DNA of 64,000 nt from Lycium barbarum (Eukaryota > Streptophyta > Magnoliopsida > Solanales > Solanaceae): the NCBI RefSeq assembly GCF_019175385.1, contig NC_083339.1:81394120-81458119 (forward strand). Direction: 5' to 3'. Below the pieces are notes generated by a model. That model was not told the DNA's origin, made no database searches, and saw nothing but the letters and a program-made list of their open reading frames with translations. Shown one piece after another: positions 46,089-57,127 of the stretch. The position numbers and the translations under genes were made by a program. Position 1 is the first letter of the stretch; each line of letters begins with the position of its first letter.

Positions 46089-47575
46089 GACGGGAAGCAG
46101 AAACCCACTTTTTATATTGCAAATTTCGAGTCTTTTGTCACATAACACCAAAGCAGTTCCCAAGAGAGTAAGAGGAGATTTTCCTAAGGCTTGGACTGGT
46201 TCTTTTTTTAGGGTAAGTCCTAACCTTTAAGTTATTCATTTCTTTTCTTCTTTAAGTTTCCATAGTTAGTTCTAAGGTTCATTAATGGTGGGTGGAAGTC
46301 CTAGAATCAATGAACCTTTAAATAAATTATGAATTGTTGGTTTTGCTACTGTTTATATTGTTTGGAAGTATAGATTATCACTTTCTAGGATGAGAAATTG
46401 ATTAATTATGGTGAAAATTGTGTATTGAGACTTAGGGTTCCATCCAAAATGGGAACTTTGGCCTAAAATTTGTTTTGACAAGGTTAAATTGATTAGAATC
46501 CTATAAATTGGAGAATCGTTAAATTGATTAGAATCCTATAAATTGGAGGATTATGATTGTTGGGATTGAGGTTATGATAAATTCACCATTAACTTATGAT
46601 TTCACCCATTTGAAAAGGGTAGGAGTAATTGGGTCTTTTTCCCTAATTGTTGTTCTTATTTTGAGTACATAGTCTATTACTTACTTAGCATTATATTACT
46701 ATACTTTGAGCATTCTGAAGCATTGCGAAAGGGGAAAGCTCTAGCGGCGTAGCTTGCATTTGTCCCAGTTCTACATCTGAGGTAGGTTATGGTTTACTTG
46801 AGTTAGACTTTGATTAGTTGATTAAATATGTAGTAGAATTGACGGGAGAAAGCATGATTAGGTCTTCAGACATGACGTTTGGTTAGATATTACTTAGATG
46901 GTACGATTGATGATTATATGGGCCAGTCACCATTACTTTATATACTGAAACCCGAGGTGTAGTTGTTGTGATATGTGAAGGAAGGGGTTGATATATATAC
47001 TCTTATTATTGATTGAGATGACTTATGGATTTATGCTGTTGAGTTGATTTATCTGAGACTTGTTGTGACTTGTGGCATGGTGCCCTGTATTTTTGATATT
47101 GATATTATTGACTGATCATGTTTCATACTGAGTGTTGAACTGGAAGTACGTTGAGATCCATCTTGTGATCAGATACGAATATATATATATATATATATAT
47201 ATAAGACATATTTGATAGGGGGTGAAGATCTGGGTTTGTTTAAAGCACATTTCACAGGGGGTGAGGATGTGGCCTAATTATAGGCTCGTGATCCGAGGTC
47301 ATTTTCGGAGCGAGTAGTACATGGACTCTATGGGTCCCCTGCTGATCATGACTATTGAGCGAAAATAGCCTTTAACATGTGTGTATAGTTGAGATACTAT
47401 CATTGGTTGCACTGCATTGCATTGGACATATCTTATTCGTGTGATGCATTGTTGTTTTGTTGATAATTGACATTTTGATACGGTCGTGTTGTTGTGATGT
47501 TGGGCCTATCTGCCTATTTTGTTGATTTTACGAAAGTATGCTTGATGCTAATCTTAGTCGGCCTATGATATCTAC

Positions 47576-47626
47576 CAGTACATAGTGTTTGCACTGATAC
47601 TACCTTGCTACACCCTTTGAGTGCAG
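47576..47626 (+). promoter_or_regulatory. Two-hairpin block, partly decayed, LTR R
   Basis: CAGTAC/GCACTG and CTACA/TGCAG; each stem has one C/T or A/G change. Confidence 0.35.
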
Positions 47627-48025
47627 ATTGTGTGCCAGAGACGTTATCCAGACCTCACATTCAGCTTGACAGCATTTTCCGACTAGATCAGAGGGTGAGC
47701 TCCTATCCATGCCATGCCGCCTAAAGATCTTCCTTTATTGATGTCCATTTCCCTTCCAGACATTTATGATATTTATAGACAAATATTTATTCTTTAGACA
47801 GCTTTATGTTTTAGAGTCCTTGTATGATGACTTTCTGATTTTAGGGTTGTAATAGTTAGGATTACGCGCTTTTATTTTATTATGGTATGACTAGAAACTT
47901 TATAATTATTTTTTGCCATTGATTTATAATTGGTTGAACAAATGAGAATTTGATTAAGGGGATTGTTCACCGACCAGGGGGTTTAGTATGAGTTCCATCA
48001 CGACGGGTTGGGTCGTGACAATTTG

Positions 48026-49490
48026 CCTGATCGAGACATTGACTTTTGCATTGATTCGGAGCCAGGCACTCGACCTATTTCTATTTCTCCATATCAAATG
48101 CCTCAGCGGAGTTGAGAGAGTTGAAGGAGAAGTTGCAGGATTTGTGGAGTAAGGGATTCATTAGACCTAGTGTTTCCCCTTGGGGTGCTCCCGTGCTTTT
48201 TGTGCAAATGACAGATGGTACTATGCGGATGTGTATCTACTATCGTCAGGTGAACAAGGTTACCATCAAGAACAAGTATCTGATACCCTACGTTGATGAT
48301 TTATTTGATAAGCTTCAGGGTGCATCAGTCTTTTGTAAGATTGATTCGAGGTCAGGTTATCACCAGTTGAAGATCAGAGCAGAGGGTGTTCCAAAGACAG
48401 CTTCCAGGACCCACTATTATCACTATGAGTTCTTGGTCATGTACTTTTATCTTACCAATGCCCCCGCAGCCTTTATGGATTTAATGAATGGGGTTTTCAA
48501 GCCCTATTTGGATTCCTTTGTCATTGTCATTAATGATATTTTGGTTTATTCTCATAGTAAGGAGGATCGTGAGAGGCATTTGAGGATTGTACTTGGGTTG
48601 TTGAATGAGATGAAGCTTTATGCGAAATTTTCAAAATGCGAGTTTTAGCTTAGTTCGGTGGCATTTTTGGGGTATGTGGTGTCGAAGGATGGAATTATGG
48701 TGGATCCTAAGAAGATAGAGGCAGTTAAGGATTGGGCCAGGCCTACTTCGGTGATTGAGATTCGGAGTTTTATGGCTCTTGTGAGTTATTATCGAAGGTT
48801 CGTGAAGGGGTTCTCATCTATTGCTCCCCATTTGAATTGTTCTCAGAAGAATGTTGCTTTTTAGTGCTCTGATGAGTATGAGGAGATCTTTCAAAAGCTC
48901 AAAGCTTTATTAACTTCAGCCCCGATCTTGGCTCTACCTATGGAAGGAAAGAAGTTTACTATTTATTGTGATGTTTCTCGGATTGGGTTGGGTTCTATGT
49001 TGATGCAAGAGGGTAAGGTGATAGCTTATGCTTCGAGGTAGCTAAAGGTGCATGAGAAGAACTACCCCATTCATGACCTAGAGTTGGCAGTGGCGGTGTT
49101 TGCTTTGAAGATTTGGAGGCATTATCTTTATCCATTATGAGGTGTTCACGGACCATCGTAGTCTTCAATATGTATTCAATTAGAGGGATCTAAATTTTAG
49201 GTAGCGTAGATGGATGAAGTTGTTCAAAGATTATGAAATCACCATTCTTTGTAATTCGGGCAATGCTAATGCGGTAGCAGATGCGTTGAGCCAAAAGGCG
49301 GTCAGTATTAGTAGCTTGGCGCGGTTGATTGTTAAGGAGCGTCCCTTAGCTATAGAGGTTCAGCCTTTGGCTGTGGTGATGCTTGATATTTCATAATCAG
49401 ACAAGGTTCTAGCTTGTGTAGAGGCGAGGTCGTCACTTTTGGAGCAAATCAAGGCTCAACAATTTGAGGTTGCGAAGTTGCGCAAGATTT
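48026..49490 (+). pseudogene. gypsy-2 reverse transcriptase and RNase H
   Basis: RT segments: [61 protein letters not shown] and [17 protein letters not shown]. The catalytic motif reads INDILVYS (about 48525-48550) where gypsy-1 has FIDDILVYS: one residue is missing and one Asp is Asn. Then FLGYVVSKDGIMVDPKKI and RNase H with [29 protein letters not shown] and ADALSQKA. Stops at 48646 (CEF*LSS), 48862, 49039 and 49138 onward with a frameshift kill it. Confidence 0.88.
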
Positions 49491-50452
49491 GAGATAAGGT
49501 ATTGTGAGGGGAAGCCAAAGAGGTGATTCTGGATAGACAAGGGTTTTGAGGATAAAGAAGCATGTTTGTGTTTCTCGTGTGGGTAGTTTGACTAGGTTGA
49601 TTATGGAGGAGGCTCACAGTTCTAGGTATTTCATCCATCCTGGTGCTACAAACATGTACCGTGATTTGAAACAGCACTATTGGTGGGGTAGGATGAAGAG
49701 AGATACGGTGGAGTTTGTATCTCAGTGTTTGATGTGTCAGCAGGTCAAGTATGAACATCAGAAATTGAGTGGTATGACTTAGAGGATGCCCATACCGGAG
49801 TGGAAATGGGAGAGAATAGCTATGGACTTCGTGGTAGGGCAACCGAAGACCTTGAGCAAAATTGATGCTATTTGGGTTATTGTGGATAGGTTGATCATGT
49901 CACGCACTTCATTCCGATTCCATTCCAATTCAGACTACCTATAATTCCGAGAAGATGGCAAAATTCTACATTAGGGAGATTATTAGATTGCATGGAGTAC
50001 CCATTTCTATCATTTCAGATCGAGACACCCAATTCACTTCTCATTTCTGGAGGACTTTGCAAAAGGAGTTAAGGCCTGAGTGGATCTCAGTACAACATTT
50101 CACCCGCAGACGGATGGTTAGTCCTAGAGGACTATTTAGGTTCTGAAGGATATGTTGCGGGCTTGTGTGATTGATTTTGGTGGTCATTGGGACCAGTTTT
50201 TGCCCTTGGCAAAGTTTACTTCCAACAATAGTTACCACTCGAGTATTGATATGGCTCCATTTTAGGCCTTGTATGGTAGGACATATCGCTCTTCGATTGG
50301 TTGGTTTGATGCATTTGAAGTGAGACCATGGCGTATCGATTTGTTGAGAGATTCCTTGAATAAGGTGAAGTTGATTCAAGAGAAGCTTCTTGCGGCTCAG
50401 AGTAGGCAAAAGGAATATGCGGATCGGAAGGTTCGCGATATAGAGTTCAAGC
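49491..50452 (+). pseudogene. gypsy-2 integrase
   Basis: Zinc-binding segment FIHPGATNMYRDLKQHYWWGRMKRDT...CLMCQQVKYEHQK (49630-49765), then PEWKWERIAMDFVV, IWVIVDRL, a broken stretch near 49900, YIREIIRLHGVPISIISDRDTQFTSHFW (49960-50050), and WFDAFEVRPWRIDLLRDSLNKVK with AAQSRQKEYADRKVRDIE (50290-50450). The Glu-bearing helix is lost in a frameshifted stretch (50090-50260), and several CAG-to-TAG type stops are present. Confidence 0.86.
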
Positions 50453-50909
50453 TTGAGTGATCAGGTTTTGTTGAAGGTTTTGCCCATAAATGGTGTGATG
50501 AGACTCGGGAAGAAGGGCAAGCTAAGCCTGAGGCTTATCGTCCTTTTTGAGATTCTTCGGCGTGTTGGTGAGGTAGCCTATGAGTTAGCATTGCCACCAA
50601 GTTTGGCGGTTGTTCACCCTGTATTTCATGTCTACATGTTAAAGGAGTAGCATTCAGACGGGTCGCAATTGATTTGAATTTGTTTTTCAAAGAAAAGCCG
50701 GTGGCAATCTTGGATAGGTAAGTTAGGAAGTTGAGATCTAAGGAGATAACTTCAATAAAGGTGTAATGGAAGCACCGTCCAGTTGAGAAGGCTACTTGGG
50801 AGACCAAGGCAGATATGAGGGGTAATAGCCCTAGCTTTTTACCGGTTGAGGTACTCTCCCTTCATTTTTTTTTTCGTTCGAGGATGAACGTTTTTTAATT
50901 GGAATCTGA
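50453..50909 (+). pseudogene. gypsy-2 integrase tail and chromodomain remnant
   Basis: QVLLKVLPINGVMRLGKKGKLS, FEILRRVGEVAYELALPPSL and HPVFHVYML, then a shifted chromodomain trace (AVAILD-like and ATWET-like words around 50700-50810). It ends before GTTCGAGGATGAACG and the 3' LTR at 50910. Confidence 0.7.
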
Positions 50910-51435
50910 TGTAACGACCCGTTCGGTCATTTTAGGATTTTTACCTCTTTTTCACCAAATTACCCTTCATGTAGTTTCATTTCGGTGTTTATGACTTGCG
51001 GGGATGGGTGGAGCGGTTCCTAAGGCAATCGGGTGGGTTTTGATTTGTTTTGACGATTTTAGAGGTTTCTAAATTGAAGATATGAAAATGGCTGACCAAA
51101 GTCAACATAGGGGGTATTTAATCATTTTTGAAGTTCTATGGATTCCACTAGGTCCAGAATGTCCTTTATAACTTAGTTGAGTTCTTGGTTCGGGTCCCGA
51201 GGCATTCGGGTTTCATTTGAGTTATTGGTTGGAATTATGGGTTTTAGATATTTGCAGTAGACCTTGGTCAACATCAGGTTAAGGAGTTCTCTTTTGGAAA
51301 TTTTGAGTGTGTGATCAAGTTCGTAGTGTCATTTATACTCAAGTTGCATATTTGGTTTGTGTCTGGGAGGTTTCGGATGAGTTTCGGGTGTCGAATCGAA
51401 GTTCGGGGAGAGTTTGAGATTTTTTGGTTCTGGTG

Positions 51436-51600
51436 GCCGCAATTGCGGCGTTTTGACATAAATTGCAGTTAGTTACCAAAATTGCGGCAGTTTGACCGAA
51501 TTTACAGTTACCGAAATTGCAGTTAGTTACCGATATTGCAGCGTTTTGATCGAATTTGCGGTTACCAAAATTGTGGCATTTTGACCAAGATTGCGGCAAG
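51436..51600 (+). repeat. AATTGCGG repeat and palindrome block in the gypsy-2 LTR
   Basis: The perfect 14-bp palindrome GCCGCAATTGCGGC (51436-51449) is followed by alternating GTTTTGACC, AAATTGCAG and GTTACCGAAATTGC words. The same block is at 24135-24300 in the 5' LTR. Confidence 0.85.
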
Positions 51601-52995
51601 ACCTATAGGTTTTATAGAATATTTCCCAATCCAAAAGTCATTTCTCATTTTCATATTTTGAGTTCTAGAGCTCAATTTGGGATGATTCCAAGGGAAATTT
51701 GCATGTTTTGGCTCGGGGGTAAACTTCTAATCACCATTATGTTGATTCCTAATGAATTCTTTCATTATATTAAGGTTTGATCCATGATTTGGGTTGGGGA
51801 AAAAGGGGGTTTTGGCCTTAAAGTTGAAATTAAGATTTTATTTGATTTGTGATCCAATTAGTGGACAATTTTTCAAGATTTTATGGATTTAGACTAACTA
51901 AGTAATGGGTAAATCAATTTTTCAATAAAATTCCAGTTTTACCTTTGGGGCTCAGGTTTGATTATTTTGGGTTCCGGACTAAAGTATAGCAATATGGGAA
52001 TTGCTGGATTCATGTGACCTCGTAGAACGTTATTTTGACCATGATGAACTTGATTTCTCAACAAAATTATCATTTTGACCTTTGGGGTTTAAAATGGGGT
52101 TTTAGGTGGACTTTTTTAATCCAAATCCTTTTTATGGCAATATGGATATCTGTGGAATCATATTTTAATATAGACTTCATATTTGATAGACTTTGACGAT
52201 TCGGAAGCACTCCGAGAGGGAAATACGTTGGCTTGACGGTTCATGACTCCTGTTCGGCCTCGAGGTAGGTTACGGTTTATTTCTTTAGACTCTGATTAAA
52301 GGGCATATATAGTTTATAAATGTTAAGGATTGGGCGTGAAAAGGGGTGCCACCTTAGTGACTGGAATTAGCACTTGGGCAGGTACCGATGTAACTATGTG
52401 GGTTGTTATTGTAAATAATGATGTGAGATGAGGAATGCATATTAGGGACTTCAGGCATGGTTGTGGTGATTTATCCACTAGGTTGGTATGATTATGTTTA
52501 TGTGGGCCATGAGAGCCATGTTAATGAATACTTGCAATTATTTGATGTCATTTACCTCATCACTCCATCACTTGTAAAATTTGCGAAACAATAATCCATG
52601 TTGGTGCTTGAGTTGAAAGTATTGAGGTTCCATGATATACCTATGCTTATCCATTCCTACATTTATGGCATATGGCAATTGATATTTTTCATATATGCAT
52701 TCATTCATACATACTTAACGAATAAGTTGTGGAAGAGATAAGATTGAGGTTTCCTAATTTTGATGATATATGGGATCCGGTTGCACACTGCAACATGGGA
52801 CCGGGTTGCGCGCCACAACATATATATAATCTATGGATCGGGTTGCACGCTGCAATAGGGTATATGGACCTCGCTAGTCCCCCTTGGGCAACGACTAGAT
52901 GGGATGACGGCTAGTGTGAGTGTGTACCAGGTTTGATATTGGCCAACGTATTGCATTCACGCATTCATATATCCATTTGTATCTTATTTTCCTTA

Positions 52996-53133
52996 TGTGA
53001 TACGTGCTTAGCAGAGGGTCTATCGGAAATAGCCTCAGGTAGAGGTAAGGTCTGCGTACACTCTACCTTTCCCAGACCCCACTTTGTTGGATTACACTTG
53101 GTATATTGTTATTGTTGTTGTGATACGTGCTTA
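52996..53133 (+). repeat. Target-site duplications around the SINE
   Basis: TGTGATACGTGCTTA occurs at 52996-53010 and again at 53119-53133, exact over 15 bp, as expected for target-primed SINE insertion. Confidence 0.92.
53011..53118 (+). mobile_element. 5'-truncated SINE (TS/SolS-like)
   Basis: GAGGGTCTATCGGAAATAGC, GGTAAGGTCTGCGTACACTC, CCCAGACCCCACTT and a 3' end of TTG/TTATTG repeats. From memory this is the 3' part of the Solanaceae TS SINE group, copied by LINE machinery. The tRNA-derived head with A and B boxes is absent, so the copy is 5'-truncated. It interrupts the gypsy-2 3' LTR only. Confidence 0.85.
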
Positions 53134-53253
53134 CCTATTTTAGTGTAAGATACGAGTTGGTGAACCTAAGTTAAATTGAAGTATTGAGTGTTTGAGTTCA
53201 ATATTTATATTTTGTATACGTGTTTACCTTCATTATCGACCTATGATACATAC

Positions 53254-53308
53254 GAGTACTAGTGGATGTGCTCATACTACACTTTCTGCACCTTCTTTTG
53301 GGTGCAGA
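53254..53308 (+). promoter_or_regulatory. Stem-loop block (proposed 3' splice site), gypsy-2 3' LTR
   Basis: GAGTAC/GTGCTC, then the 8-bp stem TCTGCACC/GGTGCAGA (53285-53292, 53301-53308) around a TTCTTTTG loop. The CAG is on the 3' arm. Confidence 0.45.
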
Positions 53309-53696
53309 TACCGCTCTGTGTTCCAGTTTTGGGCCTCATGTCTGATCCCGAGGCGGTTCATTTGAAGATTTCAGGGTGAGCTTTCAGGCATTCAGCAGCC
53401 CTGGATCTTCCCTTATCTTTACTGTCTATCTATTTCTTTCTAAGACAGAGTATTTCTGTGTTTTAAGACTTTGCAATGTATTACAAGCTCTTATACGAGT
53501 TTAGACCAGGTTTTGGGGTTTGTAAATAGTTAAGTACTTCCGTATTGATTTATATCATTAAGACTTTTAAGTAGTACTTTACTGTTTTGAATTCCATATT
53601 TTCTTTCTTTAAAAATGATTGACTAATTGGGGATGGTACGCTTACTGGGGGGTTAAAGTAGGTGCCATCATGATCTGTGAAATTGGTCGTGACAGG

Positions 53697-54269
53697 TACA
53701 ACGGGTAGAAATGGTAAATAGTTTCGGGGGTATGAAAGTAAGGGGGCATGGAAGGGTAAATATTTTGTTTGTAGTAGGCATTGATATTTTTTTCCAATTC
53801 CTTATGGGGCATGTAAAACAGTAAATGTGATAGATAATTTGAGACAGAAGGAGTAAATAATATGAATCGGGGGGAGTAATGAGTTCTCTTTATTAGCTCA
53901 AGTAAAGCTTGCAAACAGGAGAAATTGTGATTCATGGTTTATTCTCGGGAAAGGATTTATTGATTTATTTTGCTACTTACTTATGTGATTTTTTGCCCAT
54001 TAGATTTTGAAGCAATAAAAGTATAGCCAAAGAGCTTTTGTTGGGATGTTTTGGCTAAGTGAATGAGAGTTTGCATATTTTGAAATGCATCTGTATTAAT
54101 CATTTACTAGATGCATTAAGTTTGTCACTTTAGTGATTTGTGGGACCTAAATGCATTATCAGTATAGAGTTAGGGTCACCCCCTCTAGAGTTACAATTAT
54201 AGATTGGTACGTTAGGTCTGAGTATGGCACCAGGTGCCGATCATGCCTCTCTATATTTGGGGCCTGACA
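53697..54269 (+). mobile_element. gypsy-3 5' LTR, 3' portion
   Basis: Unique sequence ending GGGGCCTGACA, followed by a primer binding site, so it is the end of an LTR. Its left part is not visible; it abuts the gypsy-2 LTR end at 53696. Near 53820-53860 GATAATTTGAGACAGAAGG resembles a terminal repeat of a Stowaway-like MITE, though only one end is seen. No gene is present. Confidence 0.65.
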
Positions 54270-54273
54270 AACT

Positions 54274-54285
54274 TGGTATCAGAGC
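54274..54285 (+). other. gypsy-3 primer binding site (initiator Met tRNA)
   Basis: TGGTATCAGAGC, an exact match to the expected plant initiator tRNA-Met complement, 4 bp after the LTR end. Confidence 0.9.
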
Positions 54286-54480
54286 AGGTCTGTCCTAGAG
54301 AGCCTAAAAGTCGTGTCTAGATGAGTCTAGTTTATAGATATGTTGTGCACCACATTATATAAATAGGAAGCTATAGGGTATTTAGGATTTGGTTACCCTT
54401 CTTTCAGATCCGAATTGTGCCATAGAGCTGAGTCATAGGAAGTTTGAGTTAAACTTACGTATTGGTGCTTCTATACAGAG

Positions 54481-54500
54481 ATGCCGGTGACTAGGAAAAC
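54481..54500 (+). pseudogene. gypsy-3 gag, first codons (split by LTR I)
   Basis: ATGCCGGTGACTAGGAAAAC encodes MPVTRK and continues after the insertion as TTASQWNNASVGEGTSR at 63746. This MP.TRKT start is typical of a chromovirus gag group. The leader between primer binding site and ATG is 54286-54480. Confidence 0.82.
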
Positions 54501-55052
54501 TGTTACACCTTGGAAACTTTCGCGCTACCAAGGTCGTAGCCAGCTTAGTATGGGCTTGAGGAAGAGCAAAGTCATGCGAGGATTAAGGAGAAAGGTTATA
54601 TTATAAGAGAGTAATAATGGTATACATATGACATTTGCAGACCATATGGATTGAATTGGTTCATATGTCACTTGCCGAAAATCCCTCGTTGTTGCAAGCT
54701 AAGTGGGGCCCACACGCCAGAGTTTTATAAAGGACATATGAAGAGATATAGCAGTAGGACATGGAAAGTTGAGCAAGTCCTAAGAAGGACCCATAAGCCA
54801 AATATGGGCATAAGCCATCCAAAAGGATGATTTAAGGAAACATTTTCGGATGCTCTGACTTGGAGGGGCCACAACGCCATTATAAGTTTGGAATTTGGAA
54901 AAACACTAAGCATTAAAGTTTTATATAATTGAAATATCTTTCCAACCATAGGTTGTGGGCCCTCACAAGATATCGGGATCAAGAGTTATGACCTTTTTAC
55001 TGAACGAAACGACGAGAACAACTTCAGAAAAAGCTGTGAGTTCCACGACCCC

Positions 55053-55173
55053 TTTCACGGACCGTGAAACCTTCCACGGACCGTATACTGGTCCGTGGAA
55101 TACCCAGCAGAGATTATGGTCTTCTGGTGGTGAACCACGACCTGTTCCACGGACCGTGAAAGTGTCCGTGGAA
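55053..55173 (+). repeat. Long palindromes in LTR I (ACGGACCGT core)
   Basis: TTTCACGG/CCGTGAAA with a 1-bp centre (55053-55069), an 11-bp-arm pair TTCCACGGACC (55072-55100) and a 10-bp-arm pair TTCCACGGAC (55145-55173). It sits about 30 bp upstream of TATA. Confidence 0.9.
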
Positions 55174-55200
55174 GTCCCGACGAGCTGAATAGTTTCTGGT

Positions 55201-55209
55201 TATATAAAT
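55201..55209 (+). promoter_or_regulatory. TATA box of solo LTR I
   Basis: TATATAAAT about 30 bp after the last palindrome. Confidence 0.6.
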
Positions 55210-56513
55210 GTGTTCCCACTTCATTAAATTCATTTCCCACATTCTTTCTTCATCTCTCAAGACCTCTAGAAAGTTCCATACACTTCATCCACAAGAATTC
55301 AAAGGAAATTGATGATCAACTTCATCAAAGCAACAAGAATCAAGAGTATGAAACCCATCAAAGTCATCTAAGCCAAGAAATTTCAAAGGAAGTGAGTTAG
55401 GGTTTTTGGTGCAAGAAGAGTATTGCTACTCAAGGCTTGTTACTAAAATATCTAAGGTAAGTTTTATGATATTTTCATGATGTTCAAGATATTGAGAAGT
55501 TCAAACACTTGGATTGTTGAGGAATATAGAAAATGGGTCATAAATGAGTGAATAGTGTCATTGTGAAATAGTAGTTGGATTGAATTGTGAATATTGGTAT
55601 GTTGTGATTGTAAATACGTTATGAATGACATTTAGAATGTGGAATAAGTATTATATGTGAAAAAATGCGATAATGAGCCATGACCATGATTATGGAGAAA
55701 ATGAAGAGAAATTGTGAAATGCGGATAGTGTAGACGAATGATGATTGTTGTCTATTATTTTGTGAATGTTGTTATGGTTGTTTCGGAGTTGATATAGAAT
55801 ATGGGAAAAGTTTTATGAACAAAGGAAATGCTTCCAAAATCATCCTAGAAATAGTAATCACGTTTAAGTAATCGATTGGCTAACGTTCATACAACTTCTC
55901 TTGAAGGTAGAAACGTGGGCATCAAAGGAGAACAAGCAAGTGATATATTAGTTAAACGACAAAGGTATGTGAGGCTAGTCCTTTATTTCGAAGGCATGAA
56001 TCTTATGGCATGAATTTCCTCCTTCTTCACGAATTTCCTATCTTCAAGAAAACTAAGAGCCCTTGTTCATGAATAGCCATATGAAATAAGAGATACACTA
56101 TGAGTACGATAACGATGATGATGAGTTTGAGTCTAACGAATCTAGAATCCATGATATGATGTTCCTATAACGTTAATGATGTTGTTCGTTGTACGCACCC
56201 ACCTTACATGCTATTTCCTTCAAGGTGAGGCAGAATACCATTGAGCTAATGATATCATAATTGTATACACTCACCTTACACATATATTTTTTCCTTCAAG
56301 ATGAGGCAGAGTACTTATAGATGTCTATAATGTAATCGGGGGTTCACGACCTTACGTCATCCCGATAAAGTGTAGATGTCCTTGAGTATCTCTGCATACT
56401 ATGATAAGCATACTATTATGAGCATATTATGATGATGGTATAACACCGCGCCTATATGGCTGGGCAGACACCGCTAAGGCGGGCAGACATACACACCACT
56501 ATAGTGGGCAGCT

Positions 56514-57127
56514 TGTTATATCCCGCATTTTGTACGTTCGGATATTTGAAGGTAGTCGTGGCAAAGTTAAGAGAATGACCATTTCCCAAAAATTATTTTA
56601 ATGTACAAGTGGTTATGAATATTATTTATGAATATTAGTAGTATGGAAATGTTGGGAAAGGTTAAGGGCAAAAAGGAAAATTCGCAAAATGGTTCATGGT
56701 AATATTGTGGAAGCCTACGGGCAAAATGGTAATTTCACAAATGTTCAAGAAAATTCTTGAATTTCCATGTTGGCCGTATGGCATAAGTATATGCCCACAT
56801 TGCTTTGGGGGCTAAAGTGTACAAAAGAAGACACTTGGTTTTCTTTGACCATGTGAGAAAAATTCAAGAAAAGAGAAGAAAACTCTAGAAAAAAAAAGGG
56901 GGGGACATGTGACCATATTTGAGGGACCTAAGCATAAATATATAAAAGTGATGAGAGATATATACATATATGAGGAGTCATCTTTTAATTCAAGAATTTG
57001 GAGAAAGAAAGAAAACAAAGAAGAGCAAAAAAAAATAAGGGGCCATTCGGCCATGACTAGGGGAATTTGACCCCTTGAAATCTTGTCCCAAAAATTATTT
57101 TCTTGTGGTATTCCTACTAATTCAAGG
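56514..57127 (+). mobile_element. Solo LTR H, 5' arm, inserted in LTR I
   Basis: TGTTATATCCCGCATTTTG start with the perfect duplication CAGCT (56509-56513, 63031-63035). It has TATATAAAA at 56939-56947 and no palindrome cluster before it. It is interrupted by LTR G. Confidence 0.92.
56939..56947 (+). promoter_or_regulatory. TATA box of solo LTR H
   Basis: TATATAAAA followed by GTGATGAG, about 425 bp into the LTR. Confidence 0.5.

Larger units (their letters stand above)
45564..48020 (+). mobile_element. Solo LTR R inserted between gypsy-2 protease and RT
   Basis: TGTAACAACCCGCTAGGTC to GGTTGGGTCGTGACA with the perfect duplication ATTTG (45559-45563, 48021-48025). Excision restores the expected protein FPTDLPDRDIDF. 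It contains palindromes (46073-46088), TTTTTATATTGC near 46110, donor-like GGGTAAGTC (GT at 46213), a 31-bp tandem duplication (46485-46550), (AT)n at 47179-47203 and a hairpin block at 47576-47626. It is related to LTR A and the gypsy-1 LTRs. Confidence 0.94.
50910..53696 (+). mobile_element. gypsy-2 3' LTR
   Basis: TGTAACGACCCGTTCGG to AATTGGTCGTGACA, 2,787 bp, directly downstream of the gypsy-2 polyprotein. It includes repeated GCCGCAATTGCGGC...GTTTTGACC words (51430-51600), a Solanaceae-type SINE (53011-53118) and a stem-loop block (53254-53308). Its left and right portions are recognisable at 21176-24544 and 42815-43238, which identifies it as the partner LTR. Confidence 0.9.
54501..56513 (+). 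mobile_element. Solo LTR I, 5' arm, inserted in gypsy-3 gag
   Basis: TGTTACACCTTGGAAAC start; the flanks AAAAC (54496-54500) and AAGAC (63741-63745) are a 5-bp duplication with one substitution. It contains strong ACGGACCGT palindromes (55053-55173), TATATAAAT (55201-55209), donor-like CTAAGGTAAGT (GT at 55457), AAAGGTATGT (GT at 55965) and two TACACTCACCTTACA-like copies near 56190-56290. It is interrupted by LTR H. Confidence 0.88.

Noticed and set aside
21160..53710. Target-site duplication for gypsy-2 (flanks AGCTA and GGTAC)
   Set aside because: The flanks do not match well enough to claim one.
53697..53890. Complete Stowaway-like MITE
   Set aside because: Only one terminal-repeat-like end is visible, with no matching partner or TA duplication.
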